From Acidobacteriota bacterium (lineage in GTDB: Bacteria; Acidobacteriota; Holophagae; Thermotomaculales; Thermotomaculaceae), in contig QMQE01000090.1 of assembly GCA_003650445.1 (NCBI GenBank), positions 1 through 9,673 of the forward strand: a DNA stretch of 9,673 bases. Reading direction: 5' to 3'. A program made the position numbers and the translations under genes. The notes beneath the pieces were generated by a model. The model had not been told where the DNA came from, ran no database searches, and worked only from the letters and a program-made list of their open reading frames with translations. Positions within the stretch are counted from its first letter, which is position 1. The number at the start of each line of letters is the position of its first letter. Shown here piece by piece: positions 1 through 6,800 of this stretch.

Positions 1-1026
1 CTCAACCGGATGAACCCTGACGCAAAAAAATACTTTATCGGCTGTTTCACAGAAGAACAGAAATTGCCGGACACCATTTTTCTCAGGGGTTCAGAAAAAT
101 TTCAAATACCGGAGCTTCTCTCAGACATCCCCCCCTTCCCTGCCATTCAGGAAAATCATGTTCGGCCCCTGATCCACATCCAGAACGGCTGTGACCTCCA
201 CTGCAGCTATTGTATCGTGCCCCATTTCCGTGGCCCCAGCCGAAGCATTAGCAAGGAGCTTGTGCTGGAACAGGTAAAGGCCGCGATTCAAGCGGGCCGG
301 AAAGAAGGGGTACTCACCGGCATACATCTCGGGACCTGGGGAAAAGACCTTCGCCCGAAGCAACACCTTATGGATTTGCTTCACTTTATTGAAAAACATA
401 TTGAAAATAACTTTAAAATCAGGATTTCATCTCTGGATTCCAATGAAATTCCGGATTCTCTTATTGACTACCTGAAGGACTCTGAAATGATCCGGCCTCA
501 TTTTCATATTCCGCTCCAATCCGGCAGTGCCGGGATTTTGAAACGGATGAAACGTCGCTATTTACCGGAACAATACCAACTTGTTGTAGAAAAACTGCGA
601 AACGCACTGCCGGATGCCTGTATCGGGGCGGATGTTATTGTAGGGTTTCCAGGTGAAACGGAAGCGGAATATGAGGAATGTTTCACCTTTGTTTCAAACA
701 GCCCCCTTGACTATCTCCACGTCTTTCCCTTTTCCCCCAGAAGTGGGACACCGGCCGCAACAATGCCGGACCAGTTGCCGGAAGCGTTGAAAAAAGAGCG
801 GGTGAAACGATTGAAAGGGCTTTCAGATACAAGACGAACCCAGTTTACCCGGCGTTTCATGGGTCAGATTCGCCAGGGAATCCTCATTTATCCCGACCTG
901 GTATTGACCGACAACTACATTTCCGTTCATCTTACGAAACCGGCAAAAGTGAAACCGGGGAATGCTGTGCAGGTTCAACTTAAAGAAATCTCAGCAAACC
1001 ACAAGGCCAGCGGCATATTGGCCTGA
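1..1026 (+). CDS. mtaB: MtaB-type tRNA methylthiotransferase, 5'-truncated by the window edge
   Basis: Radical SAM methylthiotransferase, predicted to convert t6A37 to ms2t6A in ANN-decoding tRNAs. The frame is open from base 1, and the residues before the ATG at 10 (LNR) already read like family sequence, so that ATG is internal; roughly 90-100 N-terminal residues lie outside. Counting from the ATG at 10: IGCF (10-13) carries a cysteine of the N-terminal Fe-S domain; C61, C65 and C68 form the radical SAM CxxxCxxC motif; TGIHLG (103-108), HIPLQSGS (166-173), DVIVGFPGETE (208-218) and FPFSPRSGTPA (239-249) are methylthiotransferase core motifs; the last ~60 residues fit a TRAM tRNA-binding domain. 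The FPFSPRSGTPA block favours MtaB over MiaB or RimO. It ends 11 bases from the convergent rmuC stop and has its own terminator. Family membership is very secure, the exact subfamily somewhat less so. Confidence 0.88.
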   Translation, partial: LNRMNPDAKKYFIGCFTEEQKLPDTIFLRGSEKFQIPELLSDIPPFPAIQENHVRPLIHIQNGCDLHCSYCIVPHFRGPSRSISKELVLEQVKAAIQAGRKEGVLTGIHLGTWGKDLRPKQHLMDLLHFIEKHIENNFKIRISSLDSNEIPDSLIDYLKDSEMIRPHFHIPLQSGSAGILKRMKRRYLPEQYQLVVEKLRNALPDACIGADVIVGFPGETEAEYEECFTFVSNSPLDYLHVFPFSPRSGTPAATMPDQLPEALKKERVKRLKGLSDTRRTQFTRRFMGQIRQGILIYPDLVLTDNYISVHLTKPAKVKPGNAVQVQLKEISANHKASGILA

Positions 1027-1033
1027 CTTTTTT
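1004..1033 (+). terminator. Intrinsic terminator overlapping the mtaB stop codon
   Basis: AGGCCA (1004-1009) pairs with TGGCCT (1019-1024) across a 9-base loop. GAC follows, then six T (1028-1033). The right arm includes the T of the TGA stop, so the hairpin is built from the last codons of mtaB. On the opposite strand the hairpin is not followed by a T run, so it should work mainly for mtaB and only poorly for the incoming rmuC transcript. Confidence 0.7.
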
Positions 1034-1037
1034 ATAA

Positions 1038-2477
1038 TTATTCTGATTCGGTCTCTTCAGGAGAAGAATCCGGGGCATTGAGCCCCCGGCTGATTGTACT
1101 TACCGGCTCCACCGCAGGAATCTCCGCACCGGTGGTCGCGCCCAGTTCTCTGAACCTCCTGGCCGTAACCAGCACCCTGCCCTCCAGCGACCCCACCGCC
1201 TTGTTGTAATTATCCACCGTCTTATCCAATGATTTCTTCATGGAAATAAAATGGGTTGCCAAAGTCCGGACCCGGTCATAAAGTTCTTTTCCCAACTGGC
1301 TGATTTTCTGGGCATTTTCTTCGAGGTGTACCTGTCGCCAGCCGTAGTAGGCAGACTTCAGCAGTGCAATCAGCGTGGTCGGTGTAGCCAACAGTACCTT
1401 TCTCTCAATGGCATACTCAAAAATAGTAGCATCCTGTTCCAGGGCAGCGCTAAAAAAGTTTTCTCCAGGAAGGAACAGCACGACAAATTCCGGTGTGTTC
1501 TCAAACTGATTCCAGTACTGTTTTCCGGAAAGTTTATTGATATGTTCACGGACCTGAGTTGCGTGCCGCGCCATATACTGTCTTTTTTCCTCCTGTTCCT
1601 TCGCCTCAATAGCCGAAAGATAAGCATCGAGCGGTGCCTTTGAATCCACAACCATCTGCTTGTTTCCGGGAAGATTGACAACCATGTCCGGCCTTAATAG
1701 CCCGTCCTCCCCGGCAACAGAGACCTGCTCCACAAAATCACAATGGGCTTCCATTCCTGCAAATTCTACGACGTTTTTGAGCTGAACCTCTCCCCAACGT
1801 CCCCGAACCTGTGGTTTCCTCAGCGCAGTTACCAGGTTTTCAGTTTCCCCCCGGAGGCGTTCCTGGCTCTCTTTCATCGAATTCAGGAAAGTTTCCATCG
1901 AGCTGTAATCGCTGACCCGTTTCTTCTCCAGCTCGGAAATCTGCTGGTTCACCTGCTTCAGGGATTCAGACAAGGGCGCTACCAGGGTCTGAATCGCCTT
2001 CTGTTTCAGTGCGAGGTCACCACTGGCTTCTTTTTGCACCCCTTCCAGCACGGATTTTGCGAGGCGAAGAAAACTCTCATTGTTGGATTCCAGGGCCTTG
2101 GACGAAAGCGCGCTGAAGGAATCGGAGAGCTTTTTCTCCGCTTCTTCCAGCAGTTTCAACTTTTCCGCGGCAGTTTTCCTCTCATTTTCTAATTCAGCGT
2201 CAAGGCGGGAAAGCTCTTCCCGGTGCCGGGCATTGGACTCCGCAAATTCATCCAGTTTCTCTTTCAGTCCGGCGATTTCATCTTCCAGTCTCGGCACTTC
2301 ACCGGCTCTGGTTTCCGCCGCAATCCGGCTGTTGGACTCTTCCCGCAGTTGGTCATGCAGACGGGATAATTCTCGATTCAACTGACGGATGCGGGGCAAA
2401 ACAATTACCGCAACGACAATCCCACCGAAAAAGAATGCACCTGCGGCAATTAAAACGGTCTGTAGAGGAATGCCCAT
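1038..2477 (-). CDS. rmuC: RmuC family protein (DNA recombination/genome stability)
   Basis: RmuC family protein of 479 residues, a typical length. E. coli RmuC limits inversions at short inverted repeats, and the family is thought to have a nuclease-like fold; its biochemical role is still uncertain. Visible here: one N-terminal membrane segment (about 5-28) followed by IRQL; a long charged coiled coil (about 30-215); then the conserved domain with RGRWGE (225-230), RPDMVV (262-267) and VVDSKAPLDAY (276-286), where D264, D278 and K280 fit a PD-(D/E)xK-like site; LLATPTTLIALL (362-373) is another family block. The tail after about 450 is acidic and probably disordered. Only 12 bases separate it from the upstream small gene and no strong ribosome site precedes the ATG, which suggests translational coupling. 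The start is supported by the membrane segment beginning at once. Confidence 0.95.
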   Translation of the reverse strand: MGIPLQTVLIAAGAFFFGGIVVAVIVLPRIRQLNRELSRLHDQLREESNSRIAAETRAGEVPRLEDEIAGLKEKLDEFAESNARHREELSRLDAELENERKTAAEKLKLLEEAEKKLSDSFSALSSKALESNNESFLRLAKSVLEGVQKEASGDLALKQKAIQTLVAPLSESLKQVNQQISELEKKRVSDYSSMETFLNSMKESQERLRGETENLVTALRKPQVRGRWGEVQLKNVVEFAGMEAHCDFVEQVSVAGEDGLLRPDMVVNLPGNKQMVVDSKAPLDAYLSAIEAKEQEEKRQYMARHATQVREHINKLSGKQYWNQFENTPEFVVLFLPGENFFSAALEQDATIFEYAIERKVLLATPTTLIALLKSAYYGWRQVHLEENAQKISQLGKELYDRVRTLATHFISMKKSLDKTVDNYNKAVGSLEGRVLVTARRFRELGATTGAEIPAVEPVSTISRGLNAPDSSPEETESE

Positions 2478-2489
2478 CTGAATACCAGC

Positions 2490-2777
2490 CTATTCCTCAT
2501 CCTTCCCTTGTTCTTCCTGCTCCATCACCTGAAAGAAAACATCCGTTGTCACCATAGACGACATCATCATCCCCGCCATGGCTGCCCAACGGTCTGTCTC
2601 GTAGAGTTTGACAAAGCGTTTCATGCCTTCAATCAACTCCTCCTCGGAAAACTCGAAAAGTTCTTCAACCTTGTGCTCCTTGAAGATATTTTCAAGTACA
2701 CGGATAACCTCATTTACAACAACCTGTTCCAGTTCATTCTCACGATCTTCATCATGATTGTCGTGCTCATGTGCCAT
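2490..2777 (-). CDS. Small acidic His/Met-rich protein of unknown function
   Basis: I do not recognise this 95-residue protein. I chose the ATG at 2777 because AAAAGGAGTC lies 3 bases upstream with AAGGAG well spaced; an ATG seven codons earlier (2798) lies before that site and would add only MMGKGVN. The N-terminus (MAHEHDNHDEDREN) is rich in His and Asp. The middle is a predicted amphipathic, Glu-rich helical region (VVNEVIRVLENIFKEHKVEE), then a Met-rich patch (AAMAGMMMSSM, about 65-75), and the C-terminus is acidic. There is no signal peptide or membrane segment, so it is probably cytoplasmic and helical. It has its own promoter and is the first gene of a unit with rmuC. The His and Met content and the metal transporter gene next to it suggest possible metal binding, but this is only inference. 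Confidence 0.85.
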   Translation of the reverse strand: MAHEHDNHDEDRENELEQVVVNEVIRVLENIFKEHKVEELFEFSEEELIEGMKRFVKLYETDRWAAMAGMMMSSMVTTDVFFQVMEQEEQGKDEE

Positions 2778-2790
2778 ATTGACTCCTTTT

Positions 2791-2807
2791 CCCATCAAAA
2801 AAATGGG
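2791..2807 (-). promoter_or_regulatory. Small hairpin in the leader of the 95-residue protein gene
   Basis: CCCAT (2791-2795) and ATGGG (2803-2807) are complementary with a 7-base A/T loop. In the mRNA the hairpin would end directly before the AAAAGGAG ribosome site, so it could influence its access. Five base pairs is weak and could be chance. Confidence 0.25.
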
Positions 2808-2818
2808 GATTTGCTTTT

Positions 2819-2849
2819 ATTATACATGAATATGGCAAAAAATCGTCAC
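2819..2849 (-). promoter_or_regulatory. Promoter for the small gene-rmuC unit
   Basis: A perfect TATAAT -10 lies at 2824-2819 (minus strand). The best -35 candidate is GTGACG at 2849-2844, at a longer than ideal spacing of 19. Transcription would start near 2812, giving a leader of about 35 bases before the ATG at 2777. The -10 is convincing and the -35 is not. Confidence 0.5.
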
Positions 2850-2880
2850 TTGAACCCGGAAGAAAAGGACAGCCCCCGAT

Positions 2881-4050
2881 TCAGTGCTTGATACCGAAAA
2901 CCGGCGGATCAATATTGAACACGATACCCGCCCCGGGAAACTGCTCATTGAGCCGTCGGCGGATTTCTTCAATTTCAGCAAGACGTGCCGGAGTTTTTTC
3001 CAAATTTATGTCCATGACGATGTTGAACCGTTCATCTGAGCCTACAATCCGGATATCGTGTGCAGTTTCCATGATGGGATGATTTTTTTTCAATTCTTCA
3101 ATGGCGGCTGAAACTTCCCCGTATCTCGAATGAGTCCGGTTCACCGGGTCCACGTGTACGACCGCCCAGCCAGGGAAACGCCCCTGAACCTCCCGCTCAA
3201 TGGCATCGGAAATGTCATGGGCACGGCAAAGCTGCATGGTGTAATCCACCTCGATATGAAGTGAAATGTTGTAAATAGAGCGAAAATCATGAACAACAAT
3301 ATCATGAACCCCGAGAACCTCTTCATGTTTCAGCGCAATTTCTTTCACCTGCTCCACCATTTCCAGTGAAGGATTTTGCCCCATCAGAGGACTTGCGGAC
3401 TCCCGGATCAGTCCGATTGCGGTGGCCATGATGAAAATGGAAACCGTCAAGCCGCCGATTCCATCCGCCCGGGGCCATCCGGCATGTACAAACCCCAGCG
3501 AAATGAGGACGAGAACGGTGGAAATGGCATCGCTCCGGTGATGATGCCCATCCGCTATAAGTACACTGGAATCAATTGTCCGCCCGAGGAAAAAAGAAAA
3601 CCGTGCCAGCCCTTCCTTTGCCAACAGGGTTAAGGCCACGACAACTATTCCTACAGCATTCAGTTCCGAAATCTCCGGTTTCACAATTTTGGAAATGGAA
3701 TCTTTCAGAAACTCCAGTCCCACAACAAAAAGAAGTGTCGCCACAATAACAGATGCAATCAGTTCCATTCGGCCGTGGCCAAAGGGATGGTCTTCATCCG
3801 GGGGCCGGGCGGAAATCTTGAATCCCACAATCACAACAACAGAGGAAAGGACATCTGAGAGAGAATGGACGGCATCCGCGATTAAACTGATACTGTGAAA
3901 TGCAATGCCATAAAACAATTTCACCGCTGCAATCAACACGTTCACAACAATGCTGACAATGCCTTCCAGAAAACCGACCTTCTCCCGATCTTTTTCCCCC
4001 GCTATCTGAACCCAGTCCTTAAACCGAATCAGATACCGCCACTTCATCAT
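2881..4050 (-). CDS. Cation diffusion facilitator (CDF) metal/proton antiporter with two tandem C-terminal domains
   Basis: CDF family transporter, expected to export a divalent metal (Zn, Fe, Mn, Co or Cd) from the cytoplasm in exchange for protons. At 389 residues it is longer than the usual ~300. Six membrane segments span about 27-220. The transport site is H62/D66 in TM2 (VHSLSD) and H170/D174 in TM5 (HHHRSD); an H-D-H-D set is the one usual in zinc-type members. The TM2-3 loop has D85, H88 and H92 in DHPFGHGR, matching site B of YiiP. The C-terminal part appears duplicated: copy 1 (about 229-303) has GVHDIVVHD, SLHIEVD, AHDI and VVHVDP; copy 2 (about 312-383) has TAHDIRIVG, VMDINL and VFNIDP, keeping the frame of the fold but losing most His positions. 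ATGs at 4050 and 4047 are both possible, with GGGGGGA just upstream. Exact metal unknown. Confidence 0.93.
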   Translation of the reverse strand: MMKWRYLIRFKDWVQIAGEKDREKVGFLEGIVSIVVNVLIAAVKLFYGIAFHSISLIADAVHSLSDVLSSVVVIVGFKISARPPDEDHPFGHGRMELIASVIVATLLFVVGLEFLKDSISKIVKPEISELNAVGIVVVALTLLAKEGLARFSFFLGRTIDSSVLIADGHHHRSDAISTVLVLISLGFVHAGWPRADGIGGLTVSIFIMATAIGLIRESASPLMGQNPSLEMVEQVKEIALKHEEVLGVHDIVVHDFRSIYNISLHIEVDYTMQLCRAHDISDAIEREVQGRFPGWAVVHVDPVNRTHSRYGEVSAAIEELKKNHPIMETAHDIRIVGSDERFNIVMDINLEKTPARLAEIEEIRRRLNEQFPGAGIVFNIDPPVFGIKH

Positions 4051-4083
4051 TCAATCCCCCCAAATCCTCATCATTTTTTTGAC

Positions 4084-4092
4084 ATAATATCA
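4084..4092 (-). promoter_or_regulatory. Extended -10 promoter for the CDF transporter
   Basis: On the minus strand TG-A-TATTAT (4092-4084) is an extended -10 element about 34 bases before the transporter ATG, predicting a start near 4077. No TTGACA-like -35 is found at 16-18 bases; that region is instead occupied by one arm of an inverted repeat. Confidence 0.45.
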
Positions 4093-4104
4093 CACCATTC
4101 TTGT

Positions 4105-4135
4105 CTTTTCTTCGGCCAAACCGGCCACAAGAAAG
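4105..4135. repeat. Imperfect inverted repeat between the glycan operon and the CDF gene
   Basis: CTTTTCTT (4105-4112) faces AAGAAAG (4129-4135) with one bulged base, and inside this GGCC (4114-4117) pairs with GGCC (4123-4126) around loop AAACC. No T run follows on either strand, so it is a poor intrinsic terminator for the upstream glycan operon. Its position over the expected -35 region of the transporter promoter would also suit an operator. The rest of the 110-base gap (4051-4160) shows nothing else. Confidence 0.4.
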
Positions 4136-4160
4136 TTGTGTGAGAAAATTCTTTCCAGAT

Positions 4161-5198
4161 TCAGCCCTTTTCGCTCTTTTTCAGATTTTTCCAACGTTTC
4201 CACATGCCGACATTTATGAACAGCTGGCGAATGTACACCAGAACGGGTACAACAAGCCAGACGGATAATGCATCCAATTCAACCCGGTTCCACCGTAGCA
4301 GCAGGAGGCGATAGGGCTTCGACCAGATTCTCAGAATCAGCTGCAATGCCAGGTGTAAACCAATGATACCGGAAACTGCCAACAGAGGATGGACAGTAAA
4401 TACACCAATAAACAGGAAAAATGCAAGGATGAACCACAGAGGAGAACCGGGTTCAATCAGCATGCGACTTGGACTCGGTTTGTGCAGAGAATGCTTTGTA
4501 ACACCGACACCGATATTCCATTCTGCGTACTTGAGCAGAGGCCCATGAGGCTTGTGGAAGATAGCCATTCCCGGTTCATAATCCAGGCGATAATCGGCCG
4601 CACGTAATCGTCGGCTGAGATCAATGTCTTCTCCACCAGTATCAAAGTTCACGTCGTACCCGCCAATTACTTTCAGTGCCCCTTTCCTGAAGGCTCCATT
4701 GCATCCTGGCACAAACGAAATGCCCCCCGGCCCCAGTTCGGTATTGGCATCCAGTCCAATCGCTCCCCCGGCAGGATGCCCCACGGCGGCAATACATCTA
4801 CCCAACCAACCGGTTTCAAGTGGTGGAAACGCATCACCGGCAAGGCCGGCACTCTTCAGATGTGTGGCAAAACCATCTGCAATCCCTCTCAGCCATGTTT
4901 CCGGAATAATCGTATCCGCATCCGTAAATGCAATGATATCGAATCGGGCTGCCCCGATCCCTTCATTTCGTTGCCTGCTGAACCCAGCCTCTCTTTCGAG
5001 TAAGCGAACAGAGCTGTATTCTCTTACAATTTCCGGGGTCTTGTCACTGGAGGAATCAACCACAATGCACTCCCATCGGTCAACAGGATACTCTTGTTTC
5101 ATTAGTGAATTCAGGCAGACACTGATATTTTGTTCTTCATTCTTTGTAATGACGATTACAGATATTCCCGGAAAACTTTTGTCCTCATTCTGCGGCAT
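4161..5198 (-). CDS. Family 2 glycosyltransferase with C-terminal membrane segments
   Basis: GT-A fold inverting glycosyltransferase of 345 residues, last gene of the glycan operon. GISVIVITKNEEQNI (11-25) begins the nucleotide-binding fold; VVDSSSDKT (46-54) follows; FTDADT (91-96) holds the DxD metal/nucleotide-sugar site; GGEDIDLSRRLR (188-199) supplies the ED catalytic-base motif and the following basic residues. Hydrophobic stretches at about 254-290 and 308-330 anchor the protein in the inner membrane with the catalytic domain in the cytoplasm, and the tail is basic. It probably adds a sugar to a lipid-linked glycan; donor and acceptor cannot be read from the sequence. The start overlaps the end of the radical SAM gene by 14 bases, with GGAG seven bases upstream of the ATG. 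Confidence 0.93.
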   Translation of the reverse strand: MPQNEDKSFPGISVIVITKNEEQNISVCLNSLMKQEYPVDRWECIVVDSSSDKTPEIVREYSSVRLLEREAGFSRQRNEGIGAARFDIIAFTDADTIIPETWLRGIADGFATHLKSAGLAGDAFPPLETGWLGRCIAAVGHPAGGAIGLDANTELGPGGISFVPGCNGAFRKGALKVIGGYDVNFDTGGEDIDLSRRLRAADYRLDYEPGMAIFHKPHGPLLKYAEWNIGVGVTKHSLHKPSPSRMLIEPGSPLWFILAFFLFIGVFTVHPLLAVSGIIGLHLALQLILRIWSKPYRLLLLRWNRVELDALSVWLVVPVLVYIRQLFINVGMWKRWKNLKKSEKG

Positions 5199-6297
5199 TC
5201 AGAAACTCCGCGCTCAAAACACATCCATCAAAGGTCCTGTAATCGTACACGCAATTTTTACAAAACCCGAACTGATCCCGATTGGCCTGGAAGCGATGCC
5301 GAAAATCCTCTGCTTTTTGAGAAAACCAGATTTTATCGAAATGCTGCTCATTGATATTTCCGAAGGGATGCTGATAGTGAAGGTCAAATTCACAGGAAAT
5401 AATCTCCCCGTCGGGGAACAAAGTCGGTTTAGTCCAGGGAAAGCGACACCAGTATTTTCCTGAATTGCGCTCCGTTTCGAATCCCCGGGTGTATCGATAC
5501 CATTTGAATCGGTCCCCTTTCGGCGCAAACTGCTGATCCTTTTCCGGGTCAGCCGTACCATCCTGCCTCGTGGAAAAGGCCTTGTAACTGACCATATCCA
5601 CACCAAGCTTCATGGCCAGTTGCCGGAATTCATCTACTTCTTCTTCGTTTTCACGGGAAACCACCATTCGCATATTCAAAATGGGCCCTGCCCCGCCATT
5701 TGTCTTTTTGGCTGCCACAAGGGTACGAATATTTTTCAAAACCCGGTCAAAATCCCCTCCCCGCCGTTGTGCCAAATAACTTTCTTTCTTTGTACCATCA
5801 ACAGCAATAATCAGTGCCGACAGTCCGGATTGGATTAGTTCCATTGCCTGGGCGTCGCTCAAACGGTTCAGGTTGGTGCTGGTAACTGTCAGAATGTTTC
5901 GGTCAGTGGCATACCGCACCATTCTTGCCAGCTCAGGATTCAGAATCGGCTCTCCCCAGCTCCATAGAATCATGTAGAGCAGCGTGTCCCCGGCCTCATC
6001 GACAAATTTCCGGAAAGTCTCAAAGGGCAACAACATTCGTGCTTTTGTTGTCTCATCTTTGGATGGGCAAATTCGGCAGTTGAGATCGCAGAGGTTGGAT
6101 GGGGATATGTGAGCCATGTAAGGACGGCCCATAGTCCGAGCAATGGGAAACAACCTGTTCAGGCCGATTTTTACCAGGTTCCATCGTTTTTTCCACGAAA
6201 GGTGGGTGGCCGACAGGGGAATCTGATCAAATTGAAAAACCACCCGTTTTCGAAACAACAGGTTGAATCCGTTGCGTATCAGGAATCCGGATTTCAT
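5185..6297 (-). CDS. Radical SAM/SPASM domain protein in a glycan operon
   Basis: Radical SAM enzyme of 370 residues; substrate unknown. C70, C74 and C77 in NLCDLNCRICPS form the CxxxCxxC site for the SAM-binding [4Fe-4S] cluster; WGEP (114-117) is the SAM-contacting GEP motif; the barrel runs to about 260. A SPASM-type C-terminal region has C284, C302, C346, C349 and C359, enough for at least one auxiliary cluster, with FPDGEIISCEFD around C302 and the typical FCKNC. The first ~60 residues are basic and hydrophobic without a clear signal. ATG 6297 overlaps the pssE stop by one base, with AGAGGA eight bases upstream. SPASM enzymes are best known from peptide modification, but no small precursor gene is nearby. 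Overlaps on both sides with glycosyltransferase genes point to a glycan, lipid carrier or sugar intermediate as substrate. That is inference. Confidence 0.93.
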   Translation of the reverse strand: MKSGFLIRNGFNLLFRKRVVFQFDQIPLSATHLSWKKRWNLVKIGLNRLFPIARTMGRPYMAHISPSNLCDLNCRICPSKDETTKARMLLPFETFRKFVDEAGDTLLYMILWSWGEPILNPELARMVRYATDRNILTVTSTNLNRLSDAQAMELIQSGLSALIIAVDGTKKESYLAQRRGGDFDRVLKNIRTLVAAKKTNGGAGPILNMRMVVSRENEEEVDEFRQLAMKLGVDMVSYKAFSTRQDGTADPEKDQQFAPKGDRFKWYRYTRGFETERNSGKYWCRFPWTKPTLFPDGEIISCEFDLHYQHPFGNINEQHFDKIWFSQKAEDFRHRFQANRDQFGFCKNCVYDYRTFDGCVLSAEFLNAAE

Positions 6298-6800
6298 TAG
6301 TTTTTCCTCTCAGGGGCGCAGTTTTGCAGAATAGCCCGGAGTCTTCCGGTAATTTCCGGTTCATATCTGTCCATTTCCATGGAACGATGCAACCATTCCC
6401 TGCTTTCCAGTACTCGCTTAAATTCTTTTGTATCATAAGCAGCCATAACCCGTCCTTCCTCCTCCATTTTCTTAACAAATTCTATCTGATGATTGTCCAC
6501 ATGCTCTCCAAAATCCGCTCTACGGGGGATGACCAGCGGGATTTTACCCATTTCAAGAGCCAACAATACCGAACCAACACCACCATGGGCAATCACAAGA
6601 TCGGCCTGACGAATGGCATCACGCAACTCGTCAAAACTCAGAAACGGAACTGGCTTGCAATACCGGAACAAAAAGGAAGTGTGGCCTTTCTGAACCAGGG
6701 TATCTGATGGAATCCACCCCTTTCCGACAGCCTCATCTACCGCTCGCAACAGTCGGTCGTAGGGTTTTGCTTCCAGACCGACGGTGACCATAACCTTCAT
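6297..6800 (-). CDS. pssE: Alg13-like glycosyltransferase catalytic subunit (PssE type)
   Basis: C-terminal half of a GT28-type enzyme, 167 residues, equivalent to Alg13 and to PssE/Cps14G-type subunits that transfer a sugar from a UDP donor to a polyprenyl-diphosphate-linked acceptor. MVTVGLE opens the domain at residue 4; ADLVIAHGGVGSVLLAL (67-83) is the conserved donor-binding HGG block; GKIPLVIPRRADFGEHVDNHQ covers 85-105, with N103-H104-Q105 typical of the family. This half lacks the membrane-associating acceptor domain, which the preceding gene supplies. Start and the pssD stop overlap by four bases (ATGA) with an AGGTGA ribosome site, so equal production of both subunits is likely. In characterised pairs this type adds glucuronic acid or galactose; the sugar here is unknown. 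Confidence 0.9.
   Translation of the reverse strand: MKVMVTVGLEAKPYDRLLRAVDEAVGKGWIPSDTLVQKGHTSFLFRYCKPVPFLSFDELRDAIRQADLVIAHGGVGSVLLALEMGKIPLVIPRRADFGEHVDNHQIEFVKKMEEEGRVMAAYDTKEFKRVLESREWLHRSMEMDRYEPEITGRLRAILQNCAPERKN

Noticed and set aside
1..30. ATG at base 10 as the true start of mtaB.
   Set aside because: The codons before it continue the family sequence and the N-terminal Fe-S domain would be missing; the gene is cut by the window.
4624..5463. A 279-codon open frame on the plus strand.
   Set aside because: It lies opposite two confidently assigned genes (GT2 and radical SAM), spans their junction, and its product is low-complexity, Ser/Pro-rich sequence typical of an antisense shadow.
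5185..6297. A RiPP pathway centred on the radical SAM/SPASM protein.
   Set aside because: No small precursor-like gene, peptidase or dedicated exporter lies nearby; genes on both sides overlap it and are glycosyltransferases.
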